A stretch of DNA of 64,000 nt from CAYGDP01 sp964348665 (GCA_964348665.1 CAYGDP010000021.1:6058-70057); one strand, 5' to 3'. Positions 16,374 to 25,652 are shown, counted from the stretch's first letter. Numbers and translations are program-made. Notes: generated by a model from the sequence alone, not told the origin.

Positions 16374-17192
16374 TTATTTCTTGCTGAAATTGCGGACGGT
16401 TGCGGCCACGATGTTTTTATTGGGAATGGTGATCGTGTCGCCATCGGGGCTGCGGAGGCGAGTGCTGCGGATTCCAATGTATTCCACCACGCCTTCGTCG
16501 GCACCGATCTTGACACGGTCGCCAATGACAAAGGGGCGGTCGGCAACAATGACAATGGAGCCGATCAGGTTGGAAATTGTTTCCTGCGCAGCGAGAGCGA
16601 CGGCGAGGCCGCCGATGCCGAGGCCGGCGAGGATGCTGTTGATTTTGAAACCGATATTGTCTGCCGTCATCAGCACCGCGATGAGGAGGACAAAGACCTT
16701 GGTTGCTTTTCGCAGCAGGACAAGAATTTCCACTCCCACGCGTTTATCGCGGTTTTCGAATTTTGCCTTGAGGATATCATGGCCGAGGTCCACGAGTTTG
16801 AGGGCAACGTAGGTAATGGCGGCGGCGGCGATGATGCCGAAGGCTTTGGCGAGGTAGTTTTGAAGCCAATTTGGTTTATTGAGGACGGCGACGCCGAGGT
16901 AGAGGAAGACGAGAAAAACGACCAGTTGCAGCGGGCCGTGGAGCAGCGCGACCAAGCGGTCATCCCATTTCGACTCGGTTTTGTCGGTGAGACGTGTCAT
17001 CCACTTGGAGACGCAAACATTCGCAAACTTGGAGAGCGCGATGGCGGCCAAGAGATACGTGGTGAAGAGAATGTATTGCCAAAGGGTATTGCCGCCGAAT
17101 TCCTCCTTGAGCCACGGGAAATCGGTCAATAAGTCATTGACGAACGTCGCCAAAATCGGGGTCACGCCGGTATTATGTGGAAACGGGCGCAA
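16374..17192 (-). CDS. Small mechanosensitive ion channel (MscS family)
   Basis: 272-residue inner-membrane channel that releases solutes on hypo-osmotic shock. Seen: three or four membrane helices in residues 40-180, the pore helix GLGIGGLAVALAAQETISNLIGS (given here in part) with its Gly/Ala pattern, and the beta domain ending DGDTITIPNKNI. The protein stops shortly after VRNFSKK, so the C-terminal alpha/beta cage of classical MscS is missing. The start lies 68 bases from the preferred start of the divergent TPR gene. Confidence 0.9.
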   Translation of the reverse strand: MRPFPHNTGVTPILATFVNDLLTDFPWLKEEFGGNTLWQYILFTTYLLAAIALSKFANVCVSKWMTRLTDKTESKWDDRLVALLHGPLQLVVFLVFLYLGVAVLNKPNWLQNYLAKAFGIIAAAAITYVALKLVDLGHDILKAKFENRDKRVGVEILVLLRKATKVFVLLIAVLMTADNIGFKINSILAGLGIGGLAVALAAQETISNLIGSIVIVADRPFVIGDRVKIGADEGVVEYIGIRSTRLRSPDGDTITIPNKNIVAATVRNFSKK

Positions 17193-17260
17193 TTAGCAAG
17201 CCGACAGCGGGCGATGGTTTGCGACTTGCCCTCGGCGTGGCACCGTGCTACGTTGCGCGC

Positions 17261-18685
17261 GTGAATGGCAGGGTGATCTTGTTTGTCTTGTGCCTTTGTC
17301 TCGGAGGTGGCGCGACAGTCATCATGGCCGAAAAAGGCGCCGACGGCGATGTCAAATCGCTTCAGGAAGCGGTGCGGAAAAAGCCGACCGACGCAGATGC
17401 CTGGCGGAAGCTGGCGCACGCGCACGCCAAAAACGGCAAAGCGTCGGAATCCATCAAAGCGTGGCTGGAAGTGACCAAACTGGCGCCGAAAGATTCGGAT
17501 GCCTGGCGAAATCTCGGGCTTCTCTATCTTGCGCAGAAGCAGCATGAAAAAGCCAAGGGAATCTTTGAAAAGCTGACCGAACAGGATGGAGGATCGGCAA
17601 GCGCGTGGTTCAACCTTGGCGCGGTGTTGCTGGAGGTGAAAGACAGCGCGGGCGCAGAGAAGGCGTTTCGCCAATCCATCGAATTGGACCCCAAAAGTGC
17701 GGCGGCCCACTACAATCTCGGTTGTGTTCTGGCCCAGGCCCGAAGATATGAGGAAGCCGTCATTGCCTATCGAGAAGCCATCGATCTGGATTCCGAATAC
17801 GCCGAGGCTTGGACAAATTTGGGTTGGACGTATGGGATGTTAAAGAACTACCCGGCGGCGGTGGACGCGCAGAAGGAAGCGGTTAAACTCAAACCGGAAC
17901 TGACGGCGGCTTGGACGAATCTCGCGTTGGTACACCTGACGTTGAAACAGACCGATGAAGCGGTGGAAGCGCTTCGCGAGGCGGTTGAACAGGATTCGGA
18001 CAATGCTGAAGCGTGGCTCATCTCGGTTGTCGCATTACACGAGGCTGGCAAGCTGGACGGGGCCAGCAAAGCGTTTGATCATATTGTACGAATCCGTCGC
18101 GACGAGGGAAAGGCTTGGCAGAGTGTTGGCGATCTGTTTTACAATTTCGGAAAATTCGCTGAAGCCGCCAAATCGTATCAACAGGCCGGTAAACTGAAGC
18201 CCAACGATCCCTCCATCGCGATTTCGTTTGGATGGTCGTGCATCGGCTCGCAACGATGGGCAGACGCCGAAGCGGTTTTCCTGAAATGCACGCAGGTGGA
18301 TCCTAACATATCCGAACTTTGGAGCGGCCTGGGAATGGCACAGGCAAAGTTAAAAAAATGGCAGGAAGCGGCCCAATCCTACGAACGAGCCTTGAGTTTG
18401 CGAAACGATTCCAAGGAAACCTGGTACAACTTAACCGTGGCGTATCATCAGCTCGAAAATAGGGGCGATACGATTCGGGCGTGGCAAGAACTAAAAAAAC
18501 TCGATGCCACGCTTGCGCAATCGATCGCCAATCAGTTGGAACTGGTTGTGCCGGAAAAGAGCGATTCTTCGCCAGAGGTTGTTTCTCCCTCACAGCCCCA
18601 AAAAGAAACTTCTCCCGCGGCTCGATCCGATAAAAAATCAGAACTCGCAGGCGAGCCTGAAGGCGATTCCACTGTTGAAAAATGA
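17261..18685 (+). CDS. Secreted TPR-repeat protein
   Basis: 474 residues from a GTG start, chosen because it opens directly into a signal peptide (RVILFVLCLCLGGGATVIMA); an in-frame ATG at 17177 would add 28 residues and overlap the start of the divergent MscS gene. After the signal the protein is almost entirely tetratricopeptide repeats, about eleven units of 34 residues (for example AWFNLGAVLLEVKDSAGAEKA, AWTNLGWTYGM). A Ser/Pro/Lys-rich tail ends it. Such proteins scaffold protein complexes, here probably in the periplasm; no partner can be named. Confidence 0.88.
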   Translation: MNGRVILFVLCLCLGGGATVIMAEKGADGDVKSLQEAVRKKPTDADAWRKLAHAHAKNGKASESIKAWLEVTKLAPKDSDAWRNLGLLYLAQKQHEKAKGIFEKLTEQDGGSASAWFNLGAVLLEVKDSAGAEKAFRQSIELDPKSAAAHYNLGCVLAQARRYEEAVIAYREAIDLDSEYAEAWTNLGWTYGMLKNYPAAVDAQKEAVKLKPELTAAWTNLALVHLTLKQTDEAVEALREAVEQDSDNAEAWLISVVALHEAGKLDGASKAFDHIVRIRRDEGKAWQSVGDLFYNFGKFAEAAKSYQQAGKLKPNDPSIAISFGWSCIGSQRWADAEAVFLKCTQVDPNISELWSGLGMAQAKLKKWQEAAQSYERALSLRNDSKETWYNLTVAYHQLENRGDTIRAWQELKKLDATLAQSIANQLELVVPEKSDSSPEVVSPSQPQKETSPAARSDKKSELAGEPEGDSTVEK

Positions 18686-18834
18686 CCGGCAAATTCTTGG
18701 CGTGAATGCTGCGGAAAGTTGTGTCATCGGCGTTTCGAGATGTGAACCACACTCACGATGGTGATGATTGTCGAATCTTACCGCGGGAAAAATAAAGACC
18801 TGGACAGCTCCTCCCTGTCAATGTTCGCCCGGAC

Positions 18835-18876
18835 ATTGTCGTTTTGACGTTACACCTGTAACGTGAAAACGACAAT
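18835..18876. repeat. Long hairpin, 19-bp arms
   Basis: Arms 18835-18853 and 18858-18876 are inverted copies with one mismatch and a 4-base loop (ACCT). The match extends outward to CGGA/TCCG if a 2-base bulge is allowed. No T-run on either side. Confidence 0.8.
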
Positions 18877-18935
18877 CCGTTTCAATGGACCCAAATCCGG
18901 ACATAATCGTTATCTGCAATGGCTATTTGCTTCCG

Positions 18936-18974
18936 GATTGTAGCGGCTCTCTCCGCTATAGGCGGACAAGTCCG
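18936..18974. repeat. REP-like unit (TAGCGG/CCGCTA, CGGAC/GTCCG)
   Basis: Two adjacent hairpins, 18941-18958 and 18963-18974, after ATTGTAGCGG. It shares the TTGTAGCGG opening with elements at 39262 and 57191. Confidence 0.6.
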
Positions 18975-19056
18975 AGCGTCGAATTATTTTCCATCATTCA
19001 GGCTAAAACGACAACTTCAACAATGGAATTTTATCGCGCCGATCGGTTTCCGGACA

Positions 19057-20016
19057 TTATGGCGCGATGATCTCGCCTTTGACCGGCGAGTAATCCAGCA
19101 ATTCCGTTGGTTTTTGGTTGGCGATGGTGGAAAGTTTCCGGAAATGGACTTTGATTCCGACAGCGTCCTGGAGTATCCGGACGTTTTGAAGATGATAATG
19201 CAAATGAGGCTCGCTGGAGTTGCCGGAATTGCCGCAGAGTCCGAGCAGGTCGCCGCGTTTTACGTTTTGGCCGCGTTTGACGACGATGCTGTCCTGTTTG
19301 AAATGGGCGAGCACGCTGATTTCAAGCGGGGCGTGTTCCAGAATGACCACGTTGCCGAGCGCCGAGTAAGGGTTCAGTGAGCCAGGCACATTATCGCGAA
19401 CCCCCTCAATAACTTCCACAACGGTCCCGTCGGCCGGAGCGAAGATTTTGCGCCCGAAGGCATAATAATCCTCATTTTGTTCGCCTTCGCCGCGATGGGT
19501 TTTTCCGTCGGGGCCGATGCCAAGGAAATCAAACGCAAATCGTTGATTCGGCTCGTCGCGATGATAGTTTTGCTCCCGTGTATCGCCTCCCCAGAGAACG
19601 ACCCACTGATCGGTAAAGGGCAGAGTGAGCGGAGTTTTGTTTCGCGCCGGCACCGGCGCGCGCGGTTTATGCGGACCAAACCATAGACCGGTGAGTTTGC
19701 CATCGGCATCGAGGACGAGTTTGAGATTGATCGTTGCTCGTTCGCATTTGATTACGAAGAGGTGTTGATGGGGCGCGGCGTCGCTTCGAACCGGGGCGCC
19801 GAGTTTGCCGGCTTGATCGCGTAGTTGTTGAACCACCGTGTTCCACGTCTCGAGTGGCAATGCCTTTGTCAGTTCTTTCGACCATGAATTTCGCGCAGCG
19901 GGAGCGTCGTTCGCATTGATTGCGGCAACCAGGTCGTCGGCGACTTTTTGCGCCGTGACAGCTGGATCGGCAAACAGGATGGTTGGGAGGAAAACTGTAG
20001 CGAGCCAAAATCGCAT
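19057..20016 (-). CDS. Secreted M23-family (LytM-type) metallopeptidase
   Basis: 319 residues. Signal peptide MRFWLATVFLPTILFA, a DUF3887-like small alpha/beta domain (residues 20-110), then the M23 domain. Seen: NQRFAFDF carrying the zinc-ligand Asp, IFAPADGTVVEVIEG, the HFKQDS catalytic-His strand, and the HxH motif in EPHLHYHLQ. The usual first ligand His before the FAFD segment is not at the standard spacing, as in other members of this subfamily with N-terminal extra domain. Likely cuts peptidoglycan cross-links or a periplasmic peptide. Confidence 0.87.
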   Translation of the reverse strand: MRFWLATVFLPTILFADPAVTAQKVADDLVAAINANDAPAARNSWSKELTKALPLETWNTVVQQLRDQAGKLGAPVRSDAAPHQHLFVIKCERATINLKLVLDADGKLTGLWFGPHKPRAPVPARNKTPLTLPFTDQWVVLWGGDTREQNYHRDEPNQRFAFDFLGIGPDGKTHRGEGEQNEDYYAFGRKIFAPADGTVVEVIEGVRDNVPGSLNPYSALGNVVILEHAPLEISVLAHFKQDSIVVKRGQNVKRGDLLGLCGNSGNSSEPHLHYHLQNVRILQDAVGIKVHFRKLSTIANQKPTELLDYSPVKGEIIAP

Positions 20017-20025
20017 GGCAGTATC

Positions 20026-20766
20026 TTACCGTGCGCCAGGGCGTTTGAGCAAGTCGGAGTGTTGAGCCGCGTTTTGCGCGGTCACAATGACATAATGATG
20101 AGGGAAGATGTCGCGAGGGGATTTCAGGGCAGGAGGCATCTCGCCCGGTGTGTGTTTGGGAGATATCAGTGCTGTGATTTGACCTCCGGTAACGGCGGGA
20201 AATACGCTCTTTGCATCTTCCGAAAAAACTATGATTATCGGCGGATTCGGCTGTCTAAGCACAGCTAGGGCCGCAGGTTGATCCGGCGAGCCAATGAGGC
20301 TGGCGAGAGCTTTCGCCTTAGGATGGCGACTTAAGACGTCATCGACCATTTGCGAGGGGATGGTGCGGCCTTCGGCGAAAAAATTCGGAGGAGATTGTTC
20401 GTGAAGTATTTTTATGTTGGAAGAGGCGCAACTAGCGAAGCCGTCGAGTGCTGCTTTTACGTCTTGCTCCGATTGACGGGTAAAACCCTTGTTGCAAGTC
20501 AGCACGACCACCTCGCCTCCTTCCGGGATGGACTGGCTGACGGCGATCGCGCCGCCGCAGCCGATCACGGATTGGGCGTTGAATACCGGCGAGCTTTCTT
20601 CGGAGCTTTCGTCTTCATTTTTTTGGAAAAGCGAAGCGATCAGGATCGAAACGATTAACAGAGAGATTCCGATGAACAGAATGGGATTTTGCGAGCCGCT
20701 TTTTTTTCCTTGCATGTAAAGAATTACAAGGACAACGCCAGCAATGATTGCGAGAAATACCAACAT
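20026..20766 (-). CDS. Two-helix membrane protein, unknown function
   Basis: 246 residues. Seen: membrane helices at about 1-17 (MLVFLAIIAGVVLVILY) and 28-46 (PILFIGISLLIVSILIASL), a Ser/Glu linker, then a soluble domain of about 190 residues with CGGAIAVSQ, a VVVLTCNKGF strand and IIIVFSEDAKSVFP. No known family recognised. It ends 9 bases before the M23 peptidase start, so the two are probably one operon. Confidence 0.72.
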   Translation of the reverse strand: MLVFLAIIAGVVLVILYMQGKKSGSQNPILFIGISLLIVSILIASLFQKNEDESSEESSPVFNAQSVIGCGGAIAVSQSIPEGGEVVVLTCNKGFTRQSEQDVKAALDGFASCASSNIKILHEQSPPNFFAEGRTIPSQMVDDVLSRHPKAKALASLIGSPDQPAALAVLRQPNPPIIIVFSEDAKSVFPAVTGGQITALISPKHTPGEMPPALKSPRDIFPHHYVIVTAQNAAQHSDLLKRPGAR

Positions 20767-20793
20767 GGGTAAAACGGCCTGGTAGATGGAAGG

Positions 20794-21558
20794 TTAACAC
20801 GGGTTATTGACGTTCCAATGCGCTGCCCAGTTTGGGTCCGTGCCCCCGTAGGATGTATTGATGGTTTCTTTTTGGTTAAGCCGATCAACGTGTCCGTCCA
20901 TGAACAATATATAGGCGCCGCCCCGATGCCGGTTGCTCCAGCCGTTCGGCCATTCGTTATTGGCGGAATCGTTGCCGTCGATGGCAGTATCCCACACGCA
21001 ATCGGTATTGGAATCGGCCAAAAGAAACAAGTTGGTTGGGTCCATGCGAATATTGTCATGTTTTCGGCAGCAGAAGGCCGATTGATGCCAGCCGCCAAAC
21101 CCGCAAGCGGTGCTCTCGGTAGTGCCCCAGTCGTTGTAACCGTAGGAAGCCCAACGAGTATCGGTCATCACTTGCCCGGGTCTCCAGGGTTTCGGATTGG
21201 CAGTAAAGTTGGCAGCCGAACATTGGTTTCGGGCTTGGTCTTCCGCAAACGGGCAGAGAAAGACCTTATAATTATTGTTTACATACGGCGCAATCGCCGG
21301 CATCCAGAGATTGTTGGTGTCAGCCCCAGTGAGGTGGTGCGATGGATAATTTTTGCGGTCATGCGTGTACACGGCGAATGCGATGCCCAATTGTTTGAGA
21401 TTGTTCACGCAAATGATGTCCATTGCTTTTCGCTTTGCGCCCATGACGCTGGGCAACAGGATCCGCGCCAAAATCGCGAGAATGGTAATGACCACGAGCA
21501 GCTCGACGAGCGTAAACGCTGAACGGGTAGTTTTGATTACGCGAATACTCGGATGCAC
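20794..21558 (-). CDS. Prepilin-like protein with H-x9-DG motif
   Basis: 254 residues from a GTG at 21558; the start is uncertain because no ATG lies close to the prepilin signal. Seen: type IV prepilin cleavage site SA-FTLVELLVVITILAIL, expected to be cut before Phe by a prepilin peptidase, a globular domain with several Cys, and RHRGGAYILFMDGHVDRL near the C-terminus, the H-x9-DG motif of the large pseudopilin-like family in Planctomycetes and Verrucomicrobia. No secretion-system genes are nearby. The reading frame stays open upstream to 21753, into the AraC gene, but that extension is improbable. Confidence 0.82.
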   Translation of the reverse strand: MHPSIRVIKTTRSAFTLVELLVVITILAILARILLPSVMGAKRKAMDIICVNNLKQLGIAFAVYTHDRKNYPSHHLTGADTNNLWMPAIAPYVNNNYKVFLCPFAEDQARNQCSAANFTANPKPWRPGQVMTDTRWASYGYNDWGTTESTACGFGGWHQSAFCCRKHDNIRMDPTNLFLLADSNTDCVWDTAIDGNDSANNEWPNGWSNRHRGGAYILFMDGHVDRLNQKETINTSYGGTDPNWAAHWNVNNPC

Positions 21559-21628
21559 GCAGCGAACATACGTCGTTCCAATGCGATATGCAATTGCACC
21601 AGGACACCAATAGCTATCGAAAAAGCAC

Positions 21629-22477
21629 CTATTGCTGGAGCTTGCGCCATCGATACTCGGACGGACGCCACCCGGTCCATTTCTTAAACGTGTTCGAAAA
21701 GACAAAGGCGTTTTGGTAACCGATTGCCGCGCCGATCGTCTCAATTTTGTCATTGGTGGTTTCTAGCAATTCTGCCGCGCGTTGGATGCGCAAATACGTG
21801 ACCTGTTGCATCGGACTCCTGCCGAGTTGGCGGCGACAGATCCGTCGCAGATGTTCATTGCTCATGTGTGATAACCGGCTCAATTCGCCTCGGGACCATG
21901 GATGGGCAAGCTGGTTTTCCACCTGTTCCCACAATCGCCAGAGTCGCCGGTCCAGTTGGAAGGGGCGCGTCATTTGCAGCGCGTACCGGTGGATTAACTC
22001 GACCCAATGCCGCGTCGCCGCCGCATCCTGTCCATGATGGATTTCGTAATGCAATCCCAGAATGGCGAGTCGAAGCGGCTCGGCGTTGCATCGAGACAGG
22101 ACGGGCGAATGCGCCGTCACGATCGGCAGTTGGTCGCCCGGTTCGAGATAACGCACGCAGCAGATTCCCCATCGCGATCCAGGAACGGCATTAAACGCGT
22201 CGAGCACGTGTGGCGGCACCAGGCTGGCCGTCCCGGCGCGGCAGATTTGCCAGCGGCCATCGAGCAAGATCTTTCCTTTTCCAGCAAAACTAGCCAGCAG
22301 GAAACTCCCGTCGGGATCGCGTCGCACCATTCGAAACGGACTGGCAGCGTCGAAGATTTCAACATGTTTGAGATGATGCGTCATGAGCAGTGGACAATCC
22401 TCGGCGCGCACGATCCAGGAGCGCGTGGACGCGCCGATGATGTGAGTTTCTTTCAGACCAGGTTCGTGGCGGTACAT
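21629..22477 (-). CDS. AraC-family transcriptional regulator
   Basis: 282 residues. Seen: an N-terminal cupin-like sugar-binding half (residues 15-150) and a C-terminal pair of helix-turn-helix motifs: LSRLSHMSNEHLRRICRRQLG and IETIGAAIGYQNAFVFSNTFKKWTGWRPSEYR, the AraC family signature. Divergent from the MFS transporter, with a 173-base shared control region, so it probably senses the transported sugar and regulates that gene. Confidence 0.93.
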   Translation of the reverse strand: MYRHEPGLKETHIIGASTRSWIVRAEDCPLLMTHHLKHVEIFDAASPFRMVRRDPDGSFLLASFAGKGKILLDGRWQICRAGTASLVPPHVLDAFNAVPGSRWGICCVRYLEPGDQLPIVTAHSPVLSRCNAEPLRLAILGLHYEIHHGQDAAATRHWVELIHRYALQMTRPFQLDRRLWRLWEQVENQLAHPWSRGELSRLSHMSNEHLRRICRRQLGRSPMQQVTYLRIQRAAELLETTNDKIETIGAAIGYQNAFVFSNTFKKWTGWRPSEYRWRKLQQ

Positions 22478-22543
22478 TGCAGCGCCGGAGTGTAGGGGAT
22501 TGGTTGAATCCGGTAAACGTCAATGTTTCCAGCCGACTAGGTG

Positions 22544-22571
22544 TTGACAAATGGGTGATTCCGCGTAGGAT
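22544..22571 (+). promoter_or_regulatory. Promoter for the MFS transporter
   Basis: TTGACA (22544-22549), a 16-base spacer and TAGGAT (22566-22571). It lies in the AraC/MFS divergent region, leaving a leader of about 70 bases before the ATG at 22651. Confidence 0.6.
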
Positions 22572-22650
22572 ACCGCCCAATAACTGGCTGGTTGCGCCAC
22601 GCGCGCGCGGAGGTCGGCCGGCCATTGCTCGTAAAAACCAAGGAGAATTT

Positions 22651-24273
22651 ATGCCTGAAGCAAATCGCAGTCGTCTGTTGTGGGCAGGTTTTATGGCGAT
22701 TCTGGCCGCCGGCGTCGGTTTCGCCATTCGCGGCGGAATCTTCGACAACTGGGGCGCGGAATTTGGTTTTACGGGCGCGGAATTGGGCGCCATCGGCGGC
22801 GCCGGTTTTTCCGGCTTTTGCTTCGGCATTATTATTGGCGGCGTCATCTGCGACAAAATCGGCTACGGCAAACTTGTCATCGTAGCTTTCGCGCTTCATA
22901 TTTTATCGGCGTTTGTCACGTTTGCGGCTGTGCCCGGCGAGGGCGAGGCGGGCAAGGCGATGGCCTACAATTTCCTCTTCTGGGGAATGTTTATTTTTGC
23001 CTATGCCAACGGTACGCTGGAAGCAGTTGCCAATCCGCTCGTAGCTACACTCTACCCTGAAAATCGTACACATTATCTAAACATTCTTCACGCGAGCTGG
23101 CCGGCGGGCTTGGTACTTGGTGGCGTGGCTGGCTGGATTTTAGACGACAGACTAAAGTGGGATTGGAAAATGCAGTTGGCCCTTTATTTGATCCCAACGG
23201 TTATTTACGGATTGATGTTTCTTGGGCAACATATGCCTAAATCAGAAGCATCGGCCAAGGGTTTAGGCTTGGGAGAAATGTTTAAAGATGTCGGTATTTT
23301 TGGAGCGCTTATCGTTTCGTTCTTGGTTGCCTGGTTTTTGCAGAGAGACGTTCTCACGCCAATCTTTGGCGGGGATTCTCCTGTGCCTACTATTCTCGGG
23401 TCGGCTGTGGGAGTCGGAATGGTGGTGGCGGTCGCCGTGCTTACTCGATTCTCATTGGGACATCCGCTTTTGTTTGTGCTATTTATTGCTCATGCCCTTG
23501 TAGGCGCGGTTGAGTTGGGAACCGACGGTTGGATACAAAATATTACCGGAAACATTTTGACTTCCACTGAAGGAAAATGGCTTTTCGTCATTACGTCCGC
23601 AATAATGTTCAGCTTACGATTCTGCGCGGATTTCATCGAGAAACAGGTCGGTCTTTCCCCGGTGGGGATCCTACTTACTTGTGCGATCCTCGCATGTGTA
23701 GGGCTCAACTTGGCGAGCATGGTCAACTCGTTTGGCATGGCAATTCTTGCTGTCGCCGTTGTATACGGAGTCGGCAAGACGTTTTTCTGGCCGACCATGC
23801 TTGCGGTAGCGAGCGACAGATTTCCGCGAACAGGCGCTATAGCGATTAGCATGATGGGGGGCATTGGAATGTTGTCGGCGGGATTGATCGGAGGACCGGG
23901 ACTAGGGTATGCCAAGGACCGCTTTGCCGGCGAAGCCTTGCAAGCTTCCAATCCAGCTGTATTTGAAGAGTATAAGGCGGACAAACCTAGCAAGTTCTTT
24001 ATTTTCACACCAGCGACCGGCTTGGACGGCAAGAAATACGGTGAGGCATCCGCTACAGGAGTCGAAAAACGCGACGAAAAACAGAAAGCCGTGATTGCCG
24101 CAAGTATCGCCGGTGATCGAAAAACCCTTGTTGCTGACTCGGTCATCCCCGGCGCAATGGCGGTGATATATTTGCTCATTCTGTTCTACTTCAAGTCCAT
24201 CGGCGGCTATAAGCGGGTTGAGATTACTCCTGGTGAGGCCGCGGGTGGCGTCAAAGGCCCGGCTGAATATTAG
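22651..24273 (+). CDS. Sugar-type MFS transporter
   Basis: 540-residue inner-membrane transporter. Seen: about twelve to fourteen hydrophobic helices, an MFS-like loop with GGVICDKIGYGK between helices two and three, and a large soluble loop near the C-terminus (residues 430-500). The ATG at 22651 has AAGGAG eight bases upstream; the longer in-frame reading back to 22477 starts inside the AraC start region and is rejected. A rho-independent terminator follows at 24296-24325. Neighbours (AraC regulator, TIM-barrel enzyme) indicate a carbohydrate substrate. Confidence 0.9.
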   Translation: MPEANRSRLLWAGFMAILAAGVGFAIRGGIFDNWGAEFGFTGAELGAIGGAGFSGFCFGIIIGGVICDKIGYGKLVIVAFALHILSAFVTFAAVPGEGEAGKAMAYNFLFWGMFIFAYANGTLEAVANPLVATLYPENRTHYLNILHASWPAGLVLGGVAGWILDDRLKWDWKMQLALYLIPTVIYGLMFLGQHMPKSEASAKGLGLGEMFKDVGIFGALIVSFLVAWFLQRDVLTPIFGGDSPVPTILGSAVGVGMVVAVAVLTRFSLGHPLLFVLFIAHALVGAVELGTDGWIQNITGNILTSTEGKWLFVITSAIMFSLRFCADFIEKQVGLSPVGILLTCAILACVGLNLASMVNSFGMAILAVAVVYGVGKTFFWPTMLAVASDRFPRTGAIAISMMGGIGMLSAGLIGGPGLGYAKDRFAGEALQASNPAVFEEYKADKPSKFFIFTPATGLDGKKYGEASATGVEKRDEKQKAVIAASIAGDRKTLVADSVIPGAMAVIYLLILFYFKSIGGYKRVEITPGEAAGGVKGPAEY

Positions 24274-24295
24274 TCGGCTGCTGATTGTCAAAATG

Positions 24296-24325
24296 GGCGG
24301 TTCGGTTTCCGAACCGCCTTTTTTG
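24296..24325 (+). terminator. Rho-independent terminator of the MFS gene
   Basis: Perfect 10-bp stem (GGCGGTTCGG / CCGAACCGCC), 3-base loop, then six T. Lies 23 bases after the stop. Confidence 0.93.
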
Positions 24326-24381
24326 TTTCGAGTTGCCAGAGTCGGGTGATGTTTGATAGGTTAAACCACGAAGGAGATACT

Positions 24382-25221
24382 ATGAGTGACCAAATTTTTT
24401 CTCGCCGTCAATTCCTGAAAACCTCGGTTGTTGCCGCAGGCAGTATGGCTTTTTCACGCCTCGAAGCACTGGCAGCCGATCCTTACGCCGGCTTCAAAAT
24501 GGGCGCCCAGAGTTATTCCCTGCGCCATTTCGACCTCGAACCATGTTTGGAGCGAATGCAGAAGCTCGGACTCCATTACGTCGAGTTTTTCGACAAGCAC
24601 TCGCCGATCACAACCGACGCTCAAAAGATTGCTGACTTGAAAGCGAAATGTGCGAAGTACGAGGTGACGCCGCTGGCTTTCGGGGTGACTGGATTCAACG
24701 CCAACGAGGCCGAAAACCGGCGCAAGTTTGAATTTGCGAAGCTGCTCGGCTTGAAATCGCTTAGCGCAAACCCCGACCCGAACAGCTTTGCCAGCCTCGA
24801 TAAACTCGTCGAAGAATTTGGCATCGCCATCGCCATTCACAATCATGGACCAGAAGATAAACGCTACGGCAAGATTGATCAGATCGCCAAAGCGATCGAA
24901 GGTCATCACAAGCTCATCGGCACGTGTGTGGACACGGGACACTTCATTCGGAGCAACGAAGATCCCGTCAAGGCTGTTCGCACCTTTGGCGAGCGCACCC
25001 ACGGCGTCCACTTGAAGGACGTGAAGACGCTGGACGGCGGCGGCAAGAAATTCTGCATTACCGGACTAGGCGATCTCGACACTGTTGCGCTCTTTCGAGA
25101 ATTGAAGAAGCTAAAGTTTGCAAATTGTCTATCGCTCGAATACGAAGAAAATCCGCAAGATCCAGTCGCCGACATGGAGCAATGCCTTAAGGTCGCGCGC
25201 GAGGCAGCGGCCAAGCTGTGA
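24382..25221 (+). CDS. Tat-exported xylose-isomerase-like TIM barrel protein
   Basis: 279 residues. Seen: a twin-arginine signal SRRQFLKTSVVAAGSMAF, so folded export to the periplasm is expected, then a TIM barrel with ligand candidates in VEFFDKH, AIHNHGPED, CVDTGHF, HGVHLKDV and SLEYEEN. The ATG at 24382 has GAAGGAGA just upstream; the 12-codon extension to 24346 has no ribosome site. The gene lies past the MFS terminator but close to it; a periplasmic sugar isomerase or 3-keto-glycoside processing role is inferred, not proven. Confidence 0.9.
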   Translation: MSDQIFSRRQFLKTSVVAAGSMAFSRLEALAADPYAGFKMGAQSYSLRHFDLEPCLERMQKLGLHYVEFFDKHSPITTDAQKIADLKAKCAKYEVTPLAFGVTGFNANEAENRRKFEFAKLLGLKSLSANPDPNSFASLDKLVEEFGIAIAIHNHGPEDKRYGKIDQIAKAIEGHHKLIGTCVDTGHFIRSNEDPVKAVRTFGERTHGVHLKDVKTLDGGGKKFCITGLGDLDTVALFRELKKLKFANCLSLEYEENPQDPVADMEQCLKVAREAAAKL

Positions 25222-25259
25222 AATGATGCGCGGCTAAGTCGTGAACCGACTGATTCGAA

Positions 25260-25652
25260 ATGAAACTGGAAGTTAGTGGCATCCATCACGCTTCGGTCGT
25301 CGTAACCGATCCTGACCGTGCGCGGAAATTCTACAGTGAGATTTTGGGGTTCCAGGAAATTCCGCGCCCGTCCACATTCTCCCAAGATCCGATGGGCGTG
25401 ATCTGGTTTGTATTGGGTGAGCAGCATCTTCATTTGATTCCACAGAAATCGGCCGATCCCAAAAGTCCGCGCCATTTTGCGATCCAAGTGAACGACGCGA
25501 AAGCCGCGAGGAATTTTTGCCGGGCAAAACGGCTGCCGATTCGCGAGACGACGAAGATTCCCGGAGCTGACCGTTTTTTTATCAGCGACCCGGATGAAAA
25601 CAGCATCGAGTTGATCGAATGGCGGGAACCATATCCTCATTCGGGGCGGTAG
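25260..25652 (+). CDS. Glyoxalase/VOC-superfamily protein
   Basis: 130 residues, one VOC fold of two beta-alpha-beta-beta-beta units. Seen: GIHHASVVVTDPDRARKFYSEILGF at the N-terminus, HLIPQ and HFAIQVNDA strands, FFISDPDENSIELIEW at the end; metal ligands candidates are His in GIHHAS and Glu in IELIEW. The 3' end overlaps the convergent GT39-like gene by 16 bases. Substrate unknown; members range from lactoylglutathione lyases to dioxygenases. Confidence 0.88.
   Translation: MKLEVSGIHHASVVVTDPDRARKFYSEILGFQEIPRPSTFSQDPMGVIWFVLGEQHLHLIPQKSADPKSPRHFAIQVNDAKAARNFCRAKRLPIRETTKIPGADRFFISDPDENSIELIEWREPYPHSGR

Larger units (their letters stand above)
18686..19056. other. Gene-free, palindrome-rich interval
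   Basis: About 370 bases between convergent genes with no convincing ORF. It holds a 19-bp-arm hairpin (18835-18876), a REP-like unit (18936-18974) and three copies of the motif CCGGACATWRTSG, at about 18827, 18894 and 19047. Confidence 0.6.

Noticed and set aside
20794..21753. Full-length reading of the prepilin-like ORF
   Set aside because: The first 60 residues overlap the AraC gene and precede the prepilin signal with no suitable character.
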